A DNA stretch of 64,000 nucleotides from Thuidium tamariscinum (taxonomy: Eukaryota > Streptophyta > Bryopsida > Hypnales > Thuidiaceae). The DNA lies in assembly GCA_947034885.2 (NCBI GenBank), contig OX344751.2, forward strand, positions 7,440,001-7,504,000, read 5' to 3'. This document shows, one piece after another, positions 1 to 11,464 of the stretch; position 1 is the first letter of the stretch, and every line of letters begins with the position of its first letter. The notes beneath the pieces were generated by a model that did no database searches, was not told the origin of the DNA, and saw nothing but the letters and a program-made list of their open reading frames with translations. Position numbers and translations under genes: made by a program.

Positions 1-2692
1 TTCCGCCTGAACGGGCCATGTTAGCATTGGCACACATCCACTAATGCTTTCGACTACAGAATTCCAGCCACAATGAGTCAGGAAGCCGCCAGTGGCAGGG
101 TGTTGTAAGATCGGCACTTGGGGTGCCCAACTTACAATAACACCACGGTCTTGAGTCCTCTTTATAAAGCCTGCCAAACAGAAACACTCCAGAGAATTTA
201 ATAAAAGTTCAAAAAACAATGGCTACAATAGATAACACGTTTGGATTACTTAAAGTAAACGGACGCAATTGAAACACCTAGCTAAATGGGATATTCCAAA
301 TTCGACCACAATGAGTACACATCAACTTTAGGAAGATACACCTCAACACTAGAACTCGAGTCGATTTTCGATCATCTGACGATAAAACTTATGAACCGAA
401 AAATTTCTGCATATGGCATCCAAATGATGCGTTTTAGGGTTCCTTGGAATCCTCTTAGCTTTACGAACAAGAATATTAAACAAATCTGAATATTCTCATG
501 ATGGAAACTATGCTCACCGCTTCAACTTTAGCAGTAGGTGTAGTTACAAGAAGAGAGGGAGAATCATTTCAGCTACCTGGGAGCAAATTATCAAAATCAA
601 TCGCAGCCACGCCAGGAGGGGGTCGCACAGCCCAGATGAAGCGTTGTTCACTGGCTTCCAGACCTAATCCCAGCTCTATCAATTGAGAAGTTGATAAATC
701 AACAACGGAGCCGAAGGCAATGTAGACGACTGACGATTGGGGCTGCTGATCAAGCCATTCCAATACCGGATCCTTTTTCACAGCAGTACCATTTCTCAGT
801 TCGCCAAAAACCTCTTTGGTGAAGAAAGATGATGGTAATAAAGGGCCGACAGGAATGATTCTCTGAAGCTGAACTCCACAAGGAGGATATCACGTCAGTC
901 ACTAATCTAAGTTCGCAATCTTTAGTTGACTTGTCAGACCTTCAAATTGAAGGGTTAAAATTCAATGTTTTAAGTGCAGGTGCAAGTGTATTGTTCCAGC
1001 ATAACAATTACACTTTGTATTATATTTAAAACTCGTAATATGCGAAACATCTTACACGATCTGTCTTGCCAGGAAACCATCAAACTAAACAAATTGGTTT
1101 CCATCCAGATCTCCAAAACGACATTCTGGAATAATTATCCTCATTGCCTGTAGCACGCATGCGAACTTATGTCATATCTAGTCAGTATTTTGGGACCGTA
1201 GACAGTCAGGTTCAAATTATATGATTTCGTCCTAGTTCAGTCATCAAGAGGTGGATGTCGCAACAAAGAACAAAAGGAATGTTCAGTACCTTGGAAGATG
1301 GGGCGCCTACTTGGTAGTACTCGTTGAGGGCGTCAAATACAGATGACTCGAATTCATATAGCGAGTTTACAAGCAAACCAGATACCTCCTCGCGTACACA
1401 TCTCGTGATTTCCAATATGAGCTGGTACTTGGGCCCACCCCTCTGCATTGGTTCAATAAAGTCCAATGGGTGGAGAGGTGGAATGCAGGGTATTTCCACA
1501 GGTTTCAGCTTGTGGGTTTGAGAAAAATCGACCGGTATTATCCCTTGAGCTTCCAGAATGGGTGCATGAAGCATCAACGAAAGCGCTGATGCTGTGTTTG
1601 CCCACATTATATAACTGCACATCCATAAGCCATATCTCTTCTCTTCAACACATTGGACTACTTGCTCTATTTAGCCACTAATTTAACCAAGAATCTATTT
1701 ATGAAAATTTTTAATCGAGCATACGAAGTAAAATGTACATCACATGAGGTCGAAGTAATTTCGTATCACCAGAATCAGGTCAAAAAAATAGATAAATAAA
1801 TCGAACAAAAGAAGTCCCCGCATAACCTATTCTAAACTGCTAAAAAATAAACTTGAGGTCTACCCATTTGGGGCCTCTTTAGGTGCTGTCGAGATCTAAA
1901 AAAAGTTCACAGCAATAGAATCAAATTGCAGATACAAAATTCTCTGCCACGATTGACCTCAAAAGTCGTGAATAACTTCGTTTGATTTCCGACATGAGGA
2001 GTCCTAAACTCATGCAGAAACGAAATAGGGAGGGACTCCGAGAGGTTTTAATCACCTGTCGATATGGAAAGACTTGGTGACCTTCAATACCCACGACACG
2101 AATATGCCAACGATAGCACAGGAGGGTGGTGCCCAGTCTTGAGGAAATTTCGCCAAGCCTTCCAAATACTCCTCAATGGCTTTCTTCGTTCTTTCCTCCG
2201 CAGTCTTCATCAGCTCATCGACGCTGTCGCTGGGTTTGTACTCTTCCCCGTTGGGAAGAGCCACCACCCGGAGCCTTGCCGGCACGTCACCCAAATGGCC
2301 AGTGGCCTGCAAGGAGCTCAACTCGAATCAACTCCTTCACTTGCTGTACGTAGTAAGATTAAGGCCCACCAATTCATGGCATTGGAATGACCCCAATTTG
2401 ATCGATTCCAGTTAGAGAAAAAATATAAATTCAGACAGGGCTAAACTTTCATTGGCACGATCACCAGGATCAATGAAAAACATAACATGCGTTGTTCAAA
2501 ACATGAATCACAATACCAATTAGTTACCTTGAGCTTCGAGATAACGCTCTCGGCGTTAACAAAAGATACGTGAACCCCAACGGCGCAAAGCTTCCTTGCA
2601 AATATCAGACTTGGCAACGCATGACTCACCATTGGCCCCGCAAACATCACCACATGGGGTACGTCATTCTCTACCTCAATTTGGAATCCCAT
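1..2692 (-). CDS. Family-1 UDP-glycosyltransferase, five exons, 3' end beyond the window
   Basis: Transfers a sugar from a UDP-sugar to small acceptors in the cytosol; the acceptor cannot be read from sequence. Exons from splice signals and phase: 2692-2528, 2321-2056, 1614-1290, 868-577 and 170-<1, which keep one frame for 406 codons (family length about 450-490). Exon 1 has the N-terminal region with the probable catalytic His24 in SHALP (more usual GHxxP). Exon 2 holds [11 protein letters not shown], exon 3 ANTASALSL and exon 4 VVYIAFGS. Exon 5 carries the sugar-donor PSPG box from its Trp at 129-127 (WAPQ, THCGWNS, WPVQAE) to base 1, so 43 of the usual 44 positions are visible. All four introns are GT-AG. 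Start chosen at the ATG giving the usual short leader before PHVVMFAGP. Four introns is many for this family. The last roughly 60-80 residues are missing, so I cannot judge whether the gene is intact. Confidence 0.88.
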
Positions 2693-2815
2693 AACTCCTC
2701 CCTCTGCACAACAATGATCGGCTTAAAAAGAAGCAGAAAACCCCTGCCCAGAAAATGCAACGCAGTCCAAGACTCAAGCGCAATCCAGAACACCATTTAA
2801 ACCCTAAAGTCACGA

Positions 2816-3745
2816 TTCGGAAGTCAATCCTGGAGGCTCTCGGGATTTCGGGAAGGCTTCTGAGTGCTCAATTTTGGACATGATTCTCGGAAATTTTGTC
2901 CGAAGTCTCGAGTAGCTTTTGCAGAATATCATTTTTATTTCAAACAGTGCTGGGGAGCAACTGAAAAGCTATGTCACCCCAAGTCCAAACAGAAATTTGA
3001 GAGGCAGCACGATAAAAATCACAAAATATTGAATTTTTAAGGGTTTTTTTCAAAGTCTATATTTCTGTTTACAAGTGAAGTTTTGATTCATTCTATTTGG
3101 ATTAGTGGTGAGAATGTTATGAACAATCTTATTTTTTAGGCAATCTAAGCTGCATCTCCATGAAAAATAACTTGTAGGATTCATTTTCTAGTGCAATTTT
3201 AACAAATTGTTAACAAAAATTGTTGAAAGACATGGTTAAGTTTGCTTGTTGCAACAGTCTCACCATTATGATTATTGAGTTTCAATTCCATCTTAGAGCT
3301 ATTACTCACTTAGTTTCTTGTCTGCTCTTGAACCTACTTCTACATAACAATTTTCTAATGAGTGAGAATTAAGTGTTTTTTTCAAAAAAAAATTCCTAAA
3401 CTCTCAACTCAAATCTTCAATGTAGAAAATTAGAAATTCAACATTAGTAGGGCAAATTTCAAGTTAAGAAGATTCCCAAGGCAAAAAAACCTAGTCAAGC
3501 AAGGTGCAAAAAAAATTTATTTTCATTGGTTTCCTTCACTTTAGATGTATATATCTTTCAATCTAGAAAGTCTAAGTTTCTGAAATTCCTTCCACAAATT
3601 TAAATAATAGTCTAGTGCAAGATCCCTAAACCATAGTGTAGTTAGATATGGGAAAAAAAAAAGTTCAAAACTTTTTTTGCACTTTGCAATAGAAATAGTT
3701 GCTTGAAGGAATTTTTGATGCAAAAAAGGCCTTGAGACTCTACGA
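2816..3745. repeat. Degraded dispersed repeat, family L copy 1
   Basis: Resembles 19275-20190 over most of its length. Shared words include GGGATTTCGGG near the left end, AAGTTTTGATTCAT, TTATGAACAATCTT versus TTATGGACAATCTT, and CAACTCTCAACTCAAAT. I see no coding capacity and no clear terminal repeats. It lies between the glycosyltransferase start and the signal-peptide exon. Confidence 0.55.
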
Positions 3746-3836
3746 GTTAATGCAACTGAAAAGAAACCAAACGATCTCTGTCTTCGAAGTTCAGTCGAAG
3801 CCAATCCTTCCGTTTTGATGAAATTAATTTCAATAC

Positions 3837-3967
3837 CTCATGAATTCTACAGGAGGTAAATAGTGCGCACCATTGTCCGAGCTGATCGCCAAAGAAATGA
3901 CAGCAGCGAGAAGCAGCAGCACCCGCGTCGTCAAAGCAGCCCTCGTGAATCCCACTGCGGTCGCCAT
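3837..3967 (-). CDS. Orphan first exon encoding a signal peptide
   Basis: ATG at 3967 opens a 43-codon reading: MATAVGFTRAALTTRV, then a hydrophobic stretch (LLLLAAVISLAI), a small-residue region (SS) and DNGAHYLPPVEFM. This is the shape of a cleavable ER signal peptide or signal anchor. It ends at a good donor (TGAG|GTATTG). The exon and upstream 4000-4240 are much more GC-rich than the surroundings, as in a plant 5' gene region. No continuation exon is recognisable: downstream lies repeat L, then the glycosyltransferase, which has its own start. The gene may have been cut off by the repeat, or this may be a chance reading. I do not recognise the family. Confidence 0.33.
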
Positions 3968-4059
3968 TGATCTCGATCGGAGCCTTGATTCCAGCAAAAT
4001 GGAAGCAAAAGTCGATCTTGACGCGAAGGAGAGGTCGAACGTCCCGGATTCGAACTGAC

Positions 4060-4911
4060 TTTGAATGGCACAGGCGACTGATCACCGATTTCGCTAAGGT
4101 GTCACTGAAACATTGGCACCCACAGATTGAACTACCTCGCTGAAAACTTTGAAGCTTGACGGGAGCGTGAGAACAAGAGCGAAGCTCGTGTAGACTCGCT
4201 CGCTCGCGCGTCCTGTCAAAGGAATTTGGAGGAATTCTGGTGCCCCCGCTGGTGCCCAACGATGTGTACTACTCTACGTACTCAGAGGCTACTTTTGTGT
4301 GCATTGGGAAGAGCGAGTTGTTCCTAAAGTTGGAGAAGCTGATAATTATGTACCAAGAGCTGACTGTACTATATCTAGAGAATTGGAATCCGTATTTACG
4401 GCTTCTGCAGTTGAATATTCCGTCGATGACCGTTTGGTACTGGCATCTGGAGCTACTGCTCAACAGCAATTCCGGCGTAAGTTGCTCACACGGTTCCGGC
4501 GATCCCAAAATTCTACATACGGAACATTAATTGCGTAACATGGCAACGGCCCTCCTCCATGCTGGGAAGCTGAAGGTCATACGCCTCCCTGGCTGGATGC
4601 CTGCCTGTGATGATCGAGTGCGTGTGAGGAATATTAATCAGTTAATATATGCAAGGACTGGGGTTGGCTGAAGAGCCGTATTAGACAGTATAAGACAATT
4701 CTGTTCAAGTTGGGGATCCCCTTTTCAAGGATGCATGAACGAATCCCTACCTCGATCATTTATTGACATCGACAATGTTTAATAAAATACTAGAGGCTTT
4801 GAAAACTTCCTGCATGCCACTGTCTGAGTTTCCGGTCAAGTGACCCCTCTGCTACGGAGCAATTTGATGTCAGTTGTAAGGGTATCCGCAATAGATTCCG
4901 GAAATTCGCCC
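4060..4911. other. Intergenic, moderately GC-rich, no convincing gene
   Basis: Probable promoter side of the minus-strand signal-peptide exon (4060-4240), followed by sequence with short open stretches on both strands but no recognisable domain. Confidence 0.4.
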
Positions 4912-5611
4912 GCAAAATGACGTCCACTGAAGTGGTAATGACGTTCATGGGAAGCATATTCTACTTGTATTCGAATTTGAAGAAAACAGAACGTGCCAGT
5001 TGCGGCTAATTACAGAGAGTTTTAGCAACTGTCCCATGACACCACTGGTCTTGAATTGATAGGAATAGAAACTTCTGCCCAACCCAGGCATCGTTCTTCA
5101 GAGGGCACACGAATCTCACTCTGCCCTCACGGCGAATGTCACAAACACTTCCTGGATTGATATTTTTCTCGATACCCATGGATTGTTATCATCCATGGAT
5201 CCAGTTTAGAGGGCAATGCCGTGTGAATTTATGATGGTTCACTATCAACAAAATTGCACAGAGTGCCGCATTAATATATTTTTCGAATTCAGGTTATGCT
5301 GACATGTATCAAGATTTCGCGAAACTTTTGAATGCCCAGAGCTAATTAAGGGTATCGAGAAAAACGAAGAATCAAAGTGTTCGTGACATTCGCCGTGAGG
5401 GCAAAGTAAGAGATTCGCGTGCCCTCTGAAGAACGATGCCTGCGTTGGGCAGAACTGCAGAAGTTTTTATTCCTATCATGACTGCGCCAAGGCACAGTTG
5501 CTAAAAACGAGTGCTCTTAATTTAGCGGCGACCCGCGTGTTCTGTTTTCCTGAAATGCAAATGATTACGGTAGAATATACGTCATTACCACTTCAGTGGA
5601 CGTCACTTTGC
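4912..5611. mobile_element. Fold-back element with about 265-base inverted arms
   Basis: The left arm (about 4912-5181) pairs with the right arm (about 5344-5611). The outer ends read GCAAAATGACGTCC and, reverse-complemented, GCAAAGTGACGTCC. Further matching blocks are CCACTGAAGTGGTAATGACG, TTTTAGCAACTGT, GCATCGTTCTTCAGAGGGCA, CCCTCACGGCGAATGTCAC and TTTTTCTCGATACC. About 160 bases of unpaired sequence form the loop. There is no coding frame. It is either a non-autonomous fold-back transposon or a long hairpin RNA locus; I see no convincing target-site duplication. Confidence 0.8.
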
Positions 5612-5911
5612 TTAGTATGAGGCAGCTTATGAGGAGACTGGTGCAATTCTTTTCTAAGCTTGGGGCCTATTGACACCTCAGCTCGCATCTCTATCCGAAG
5701 ACGGCAGTTTCTACAATCACCGAAATACCTTATGTATGTATTGAGCTCGATCGTCTGTAATTGCAAGCTTTGTATTTGTCATGGGAAGTGGTAATTTCTG
5801 ATAAGCACCTTAAGTAGAAGTTGTTAATAAGTATGGTGCACAATCATATATATACTTCTTCTTGTTGTCTTCGATTTTACAGAATTTTGAATGTCGTCGT
5901 TGCACTAAAAT
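5612..5911. other. Intergenic, nothing recognised
   Basis: AT-rich sequence right of the fold-back element. I see no gene, repeat or structured motif here. Confidence 0.4.
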
Positions 5912-6472
5912 TCAAAGATCGCATGGTGGTAGTTGGGAGAAGCTCTCAACGCCCTTTTCCAGTCTAGCTCTGACTTCGTCAAACTTTATGATCTTCTCAT
6001 GAATCTGTTTATTAATTTTGTCAGTGTTTTCTACAGCTAGTTGAAGCCCACAGAGTATGTTCCTCCATGCCTTTCCAGATTGTACGGTTTGGGAATCCAC
6101 AGAATAAAAATCTAGCTCCTCCTTTCCCCCAATCCGTGTAATCGTTTGGGATTTCATCATCCTCTTCACTTCCACAGTGGATCGATCAAGGCACTCAGGA
6201 ATTAAGAGTCTGGATTTTTTGAGATTGAACCAACTTCTGCTCTCACAACACTCCTTGTTGGTTCAATCTCAACCTTACTACTGGAGGAATTGTCAAAGTT
6301 TGAAATTTCAACTACAACAGTCCCGAGCTTCTTTCCAAATTTGAATGTGTACGATTGTGATCCAAAATATTGTCTACAACTTACAATGTTATTGCAATTT
6401 AATGTTTCAAGTTCAAGGAAATTATTTTCTTGAAGAGATGGTAGAACCAAAGAATTATTGTTGGTAGCTTCC
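5912..6472 (-). pseudogene. Unknown reading frame split by a one-base shift
   Basis: Two open stretches lie back to back on the minus strand: about 82 codons to a stop at 6202 (with GKKLGTVVVEISNF and SSSSKVEIEPTRSVV), and 87 codons from 6175 to 5912 (with GKEELDFYSVDSQTV and a charged, probably helical tail). The second frame stays open upstream into the A-run at about 6212-6217. One inserted or deleted A there would join both into about 178 codons. An acceptor-like TTGTTAG precedes the first stretch near 6472, so this could be an internal or last exon. I do not recognise the family; a real gene, a pseudogene or a chance reading are all possible. Confidence 0.3.
6219..6272. repeat. Perfect 16-base inverted repeat, 22-base loop
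   Basis: TTGAGATTGAACCAAC at 6219-6234 is the exact reverse complement of GTTGGTTCAATCTCAA at 6257-6272. It lies inside the unknown minus-strand frame. Confidence 0.8.
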
Positions 6473-6676
6473 TAACAACTTGGTAAAAAACAAATAATTG
6501 AAAGGGGGCCTAAATTTTTTAGATAATTACTAACACTAGTTTGTCTACTCTCCACTCCCCACTTCCCACTCCCCCCAAAACAATGTTCTAGATCACTTTT
6601 GCAAGAGGGCAATACTACATTCACTTCCAAGCATATAGTTTCATGTGTAGGAAAAATAGTAAGTCCATGTCATCAA

Positions 6677-6700
6677 TAATAGGAATAGGAATAGGAATAG

Positions 6701-6787
<87 letters not shown>
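6677..6787. repeat. Compound microsatellite (AATAGG)n then (AAT)n
   Basis: About four AATAGG-type hexamers run directly into about 28 AAT triplets. The long Ile or Leu frames read through it are artefacts of the repeat. Confidence 0.97.
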
Positions 6788-7880
6788 GTGATAGAATATA
6801 AGCTTTTGTAAAGTGACAATATTTTTTCTCCAAGACACTATGAAATATCAAGGGATAAATCATAAAGATAAATCTTTTCAAAATTTACAATATTTCTTTA
6901 TTTAAGACAATGTAGAATATTAAGGCATAAATGTGTCTAAGAAAAATCACAAAAACAATTACAACACTTGTTAGTATATAATCCCATCCTAGAATATTTC
7001 AACATCAAGTAAAAGAACTTACAATTTCTAAAAACAACTTCAAAAATTCCACAAGGTAGTCAGTCTCACCTATACCCACTCCAAGGACAAAACAAGCAAA
7101 TTTATTGTTAGAGTCGTGTAGCCAAAGTCCTTAGTCTACATATGAGGGTTAAAAGTTTAATAGCAAGTAAAATAAGCCTTTAACAAGAATACTTCAAGCA
7201 CACTTCAAACAAAATACAATCCACTCCAAATTTTTGAACTTGCCATGTATTTTGTAGTAGAATTTCATACACGTCTACAAAATAAAACTTAGGTAGGAAG
7301 ATTTTCTACAAAACACTTTCCAAGCCATCCAACAATATCAATAAAGTAGTATCATTATAAAAACACAAGTATTTGGTCTCAATTAAAGAAGTAAATACTA
7401 ATATTAACGACCTATTCTGCTACGTTCTAGTGGTAGGCATAAAAAGCATTAGAAGACATGAAGAATTCCACCAATTATCATGTTGGAGTAAGTGAGTAGA
7501 AAAACAAGATTCCATATTTCACCAAAACCGATGAACAACCCCATTGGTTGAGATTGTTGATCAATCTTGAGGGAATCAATAGATGTCAATTTCTTAGTGG
7601 ATTCCTCTACATCCACCAACACCTCATAAATGCAATTGATCACTTAGACCCTACATAGCTCCTTTTGCCTAGATTTCATGAAATACAGTAGGACTTCAAG
7701 AGGCCCTAATGCAATTCTTGCAAGAGCTAGCTTCATACATAACCAGTCGATGACTTTTTCAATGTTAATGTGACACCATCCCATTGGTAGCTCGTCACCA
7801 CTGCCATTACAAGTTGCAACTCATAACCTTCTTTCCTTTCACTGAACTTGCTTCCTACACCTAAAATCATGAAGATCAAA
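6788..7880. other. AT-rich intergenic DNA
   Basis: No gene recognised. A 64-codon open frame (7449-7643, minus) has no known motif. Confidence 0.4.
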
Positions 7881-7888
7881 AGTTGTGA

Positions 7889-8209
7889 TTGAAAGAGTAC
7901 AATTGGTTATGTCCAATAACCTTTTTGGCGCTAGTGTGGCTCATCGATTATTTAATACGTATTGTTTGGAAACCCAATCCAGGGTGCATCACCAGCCCCG
8001 GCATCCCTCCCACCAGTACCGGCCTTTATCCTCCGGATTGTGTGCAGTGGATGCTGGGCAACTTTACCGACTGTTTCTTGACGGCCGCCCTCCAAAGTAA
8101 GGTTACCGGAGGGCAGCGCACGGTAACTTGGTCACTGTTTGGTGAGTCATTGTTTGGTGAGCAGTTAAGGCCTTGGCGGACTTCAAATTCTGCACTCAAT
8201 TGTACCTAG
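7889..8209 (+). pseudogene. Membrane-anchor-like coding fragment, possibly a P450 N-terminus
   Basis: A local rise in GC content coincides with an open frame. It starts with a hydrophobic stretch (ITFLALVWLIDYLIRIVW), then KPNP, a Pro/Gly-rich SPGIPPTSTG and MLGNF. This order (membrane anchor, basic/proline hinge, later GN) resembles microsomal cytochrome P450 N-termini, but no heme-binding, ExxR or PERF region follows. At best it is a broken first exon. The assignment is weak. Confidence 0.18.
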
Positions 8210-8872
8210 GATACTGGGTCTAAGGTAACTACACCTAAAATCGCACATATGGAAGCAATTCATCATGGTTCCCAATATTATATTGAAAAACTTTTGGTGG
8301 GGTCTTGGTTGGTAGGTAGTCAAAAGGGGATCTGGATTCTTTTAGAATGCATTTTTTGGGCACCGTGTGAATAAAATAACTATGAATCTTCAAAGTACTC
8401 AAAAGAAGATTTAGGGTAACCAATTGTAGACTCTCATGAATAGAAGAAGTACAATTAAAGCAAAAATCTAAACTACACATGTAGCTTGAAAAATCAATTG
8501 GAATTTGGTATAGTGATCTTGATCCCTAAAGCCCTAAACTGTAACTTTTTTTTTTGGCAACATAGCAATTTTGAGCAACTCAATACAAATGGATTATTTA
8601 TTTATTTTTCTTTGAAATTTTCACACAACATATGTTCAAAGAGGACTATTAAGGCCCAACAATTTTCATAACTTTTGACTATACAATTAAAAAGTTATTG
8701 TATGATAATTATATTGTTTTCGACACTCAACGGGCAATTCAAGTAGCTAAAAAAAGCTTCTTTAAAAATCATTTTTAAGAAAAATAAAAATTTGAAATTT
8801 GTTTCCAGATCTATAAGTAGAAAGCTTTGAATCATGCCATTTTCATTAATGAGATGAAAGTTATGGGAGTTT
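8210..8872. other. AT-rich intergenic DNA
   Basis: Nothing recognised between the coding-like fragment and the target-site duplication of the Mutator-like element. Confidence 0.4.
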
Positions 8873-8882
8873 TAGTTTGTAG

Positions 8883-9242
8883 CATTAGAAAAAATCTAGA
8901 CTCTCCAGAGGGCCGCTAAGAAGTGGCAAAAGGGACCCTCATTACATTTATTTAGTATGAGGCAGAATTTTTCCCCTATAGCTGTGACGGACAAGTGTCA
9001 TGTGCTCAACAATGCAGCCAAACGTCAGAGCTTTGAAATACGAGCTCTTCACCTACATTGGACGAAAGTTGTAAAAACTGACATATTCTACGTGGCAGTG
9101 AAGATATTCACACAAGCTGAACCGCATCTCCTGTCAGAAATCGGGCACTTTATACAGAAATCAAGCTTACACATAATTCCTTATATAGACTGGCTTGTCA
9201 AAGTTAGACAGCCCTCTGGAGAGTCGATATTTTCTCTAATGA
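8883..9242 (+). mobile_element. Non-autonomous Mutator-like element, copy 1
   Basis: About 360 bases with terminal inverted repeats (CATTAG...ACTCTCCAGAGGGC left, GCCCTCTGGAGAGT...CTCTAATG right). It is flanked by a 10-base direct repeat TAGTTTGTAG at 8873-8882 and 9243-9252. A 9-10 base duplication with roughly 30-base terminal repeats fits the Mutator-like superfamily. A second copy in opposite orientation lies at 32818-33176. No transposase is encoded. Confidence 0.82.
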
Positions 9243-9252
9243 TAGTTTGTAG

Positions 9253-9734
9253 GTAGTTGTCAAATCTCTACTTTATAATCAACTTTGAAGCCCATTGGAA
9301 TTAGTATTTTTCACTTTTATAAATAAAAATCTGACTATCTAGCATTTTGAGGCATCCTCTACTTTTTTCTACTTACTGTTTTTTTTCTAATATGTTATAA
9401 AGTTTCAAATTATCTCAAATTTTTTAAGCAAGTAGCCAACTTGCCTCAAAGAATGAATCCAAAGAATTACCACCACTTTGGACAATTTTTCATACAAATG
9501 TGACAGTGTGTTCAAAGTGCAACTACCTATCCTTTTACAATGCCAAAAAAATGATTTTCGTCAATTCAAATACTAATATCTTGCAATCTACATGGTCAAA
9601 ACTTCTAAAAAAAAATTCCGCATCTTCTCAAACTAATGTACTACAATATCCTACAATTGCACCTATCCAAAAATGTTTTCTTCAAAAATTAATATTTGTA
9701 TTAAGGATCATTGAAAGAAAGAGCATCTTATTTT
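9253..9734. other. AT-rich intergenic DNA
   Basis: Nothing recognised. Confidence 0.4.
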
Positions 9735-10432
9735 TGTAGTGTTTTTAATAGTATTCATGATTTTTCTAGGAGTATTTTAAAATTAGAAGAAAAAAAATTT
9801 TAATATGAAAAATATATTTAATGTATACACCTCTAAGAAGAAGGTATCCTAGGAAGGAAATGCATAGGAAAATTTTCTAACTAGGTGAACTAGAAAAGTG
9901 AAAAATTCATGAAAATTGGTACTTTGGTGTTTTAATTAGTAAAAAATAGGGAAAAATATTTCAAAGAAACCAAAAATTGAAAATTGTGTAAGACTTTATG
10001 GAAGTGAGATTTTATCAAAAGAATGATCTTGAAACCATTTTCAATGTTCAAAATTGCAAGTGCAAAAAACCTTGTTTGCATGAACATAGAGGACATAAAA
10101 TAATGCTTTTTAAATTTCTTTTTGGTAGGCACATGCATTTCTAATGTAGAAATAGCCCACACAAATTTTAAGTCTACATCATAAATTTAAGGTGCTCCAC
10201 AGTACTAAAAACCTCTAAACCCCAAAGTCTGACAAATTAGCCAAATTGAAATTTAATTAGAAAATATTTTTTGGATATTTTCAAAAAATAAGGAATCTCA
10301 TTATATTTGAGTTGATCATCTTCAATAAAAAATTTAAGTCAATTGGATTCATGCTCCAAAAGTTCTAGTTGATAATGACTTTGGCATTTGAATTGTGAAG
10401 CCAAATAGGACCACTCTTTCTTGCAATCATCC
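9735..10432. mobile_element. TIR element of family K, degraded copy
   Basis: The right end TTTCTTGCAATCATCC matches the family-K terminus (GGGTGATTGCAAGAAAC reverse-complemented). Internal words ATGATTTTTCTAGGAGTA, GTATACACCTCTAAGAAGAA and GGAAAATTTTCTAACTAGG match other K copies. The left terminus is not preserved. Confidence 0.55.
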
Positions 10433-10600
10433 TTAGAGATGACAATTTTGGAGCATTTTTGGTGAAAACATAGTCAAAAACCTTTAGGGAGTAATTGTAA
10501 TTTACATCACATAAACCATAATTTGAAAAACCAACATAAGATCTATAGACATTTACTATTTCAAGATAGATATAAGTGACCATTTTCAAAGCTAGATTTG

Positions 10601-11464
10601 TTACCCCTTAAGCGCATATGCATCCAAAAAGTGGATGCACCTTGGTCAACCTTGATTTTAACTTTAAATATAACCATTTTTGGAATTTGACTTTGACTAA
10701 GAAAATGAAGCTTGACAAGTTTTCTTTCAATTTCAACTTGAAATTTTGAAAAAATTCAAAAATTGAAAATGTTATTGCAATTGCAAGCTCTATGTGTTAA
10801 AATCCCCAAAACACAATTTGTTGTGTTTTTCATTCATATTTTTTTCTTTTAAAATGAATTTTCAACTTAAATTACAAAATTAAGTTTTTCATTTTTACCT
10901 TCATTAATGGTAAAAAATTTAGATTATTCTAATATATATTCTAGTTGATGTAATTATTTTTTATCCTTAACTTTAAAAAATAACAATAATTTATAGTTTT
11001 CATCAAAAAATTTGAAAAAATTTGAGTGAATAGGAAGTTCAATTTTTTATTAGTAAAAAACATCAAATTTCTATACCTCTATTCAATAAAGTATTAAATT
11101 TGGTTTAATAGGCAAATATTACTTCAAGGTCTTTGTTGTGGTTGTTTGGGGTTTTTAAAATAGAATAATCAATTGAAAATTTTGTAGACTAATATTCATT
11201 GCTACTTATAACTCTTGAGAAAATTTCAAATAATTTGGATCATTTCTTCTATTTTTACTTATTTATTTCTAATTTTTGCAACAAAAATGATAACAATTAC
11301 AATTTCTTATAAAATCAATTGAAATTTTCTCCTGATATTACATTTTTCATAGTTTGAAGTAATACAAATATAAGATCAATATTTGAAGGCCATCTAATAT
11401 GCTAAATTCACCTTGGACATGATGTTTGACCAAATGGCAATGGATCTTGTCATTTAAGGGTTAA
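10601..11464 (+). mobile_element. Family P element, copy 1
   Basis: Nearly collinear with 25593-26447, about 15 kb away in the same orientation. Copy 1 begins TTACCCCTTAAGC and ends TTAAGGGTTAA, a slightly decayed terminal inverted repeat. There is no coding frame of note. Shared internal words include AAAAAGTGGATGCAC, TTGTTGTGGTTGTTTGGGG and CATGATGTTTGACCAAATGG. Confidence 0.82.

Noticed and set aside
3747..4259. 170-codon minus-strand frame
   Set aside because: Out of frame with the more plausible signal-peptide exon at 3967-3837; no motif; long because of local GC content.
4240..4538. Plus-strand frames resembling a degraded copia gag (VPKVGEADNYV)
   Set aside because: Only a vague pattern; no CCHC knuckle, protease, integrase or reverse transcriptase nearby, and no LTRs.
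6621..6881. Two minus-strand frames with long Ile or Leu runs
   Set aside because: They are translations of the AAT microsatellite; no coding evidence on either side.
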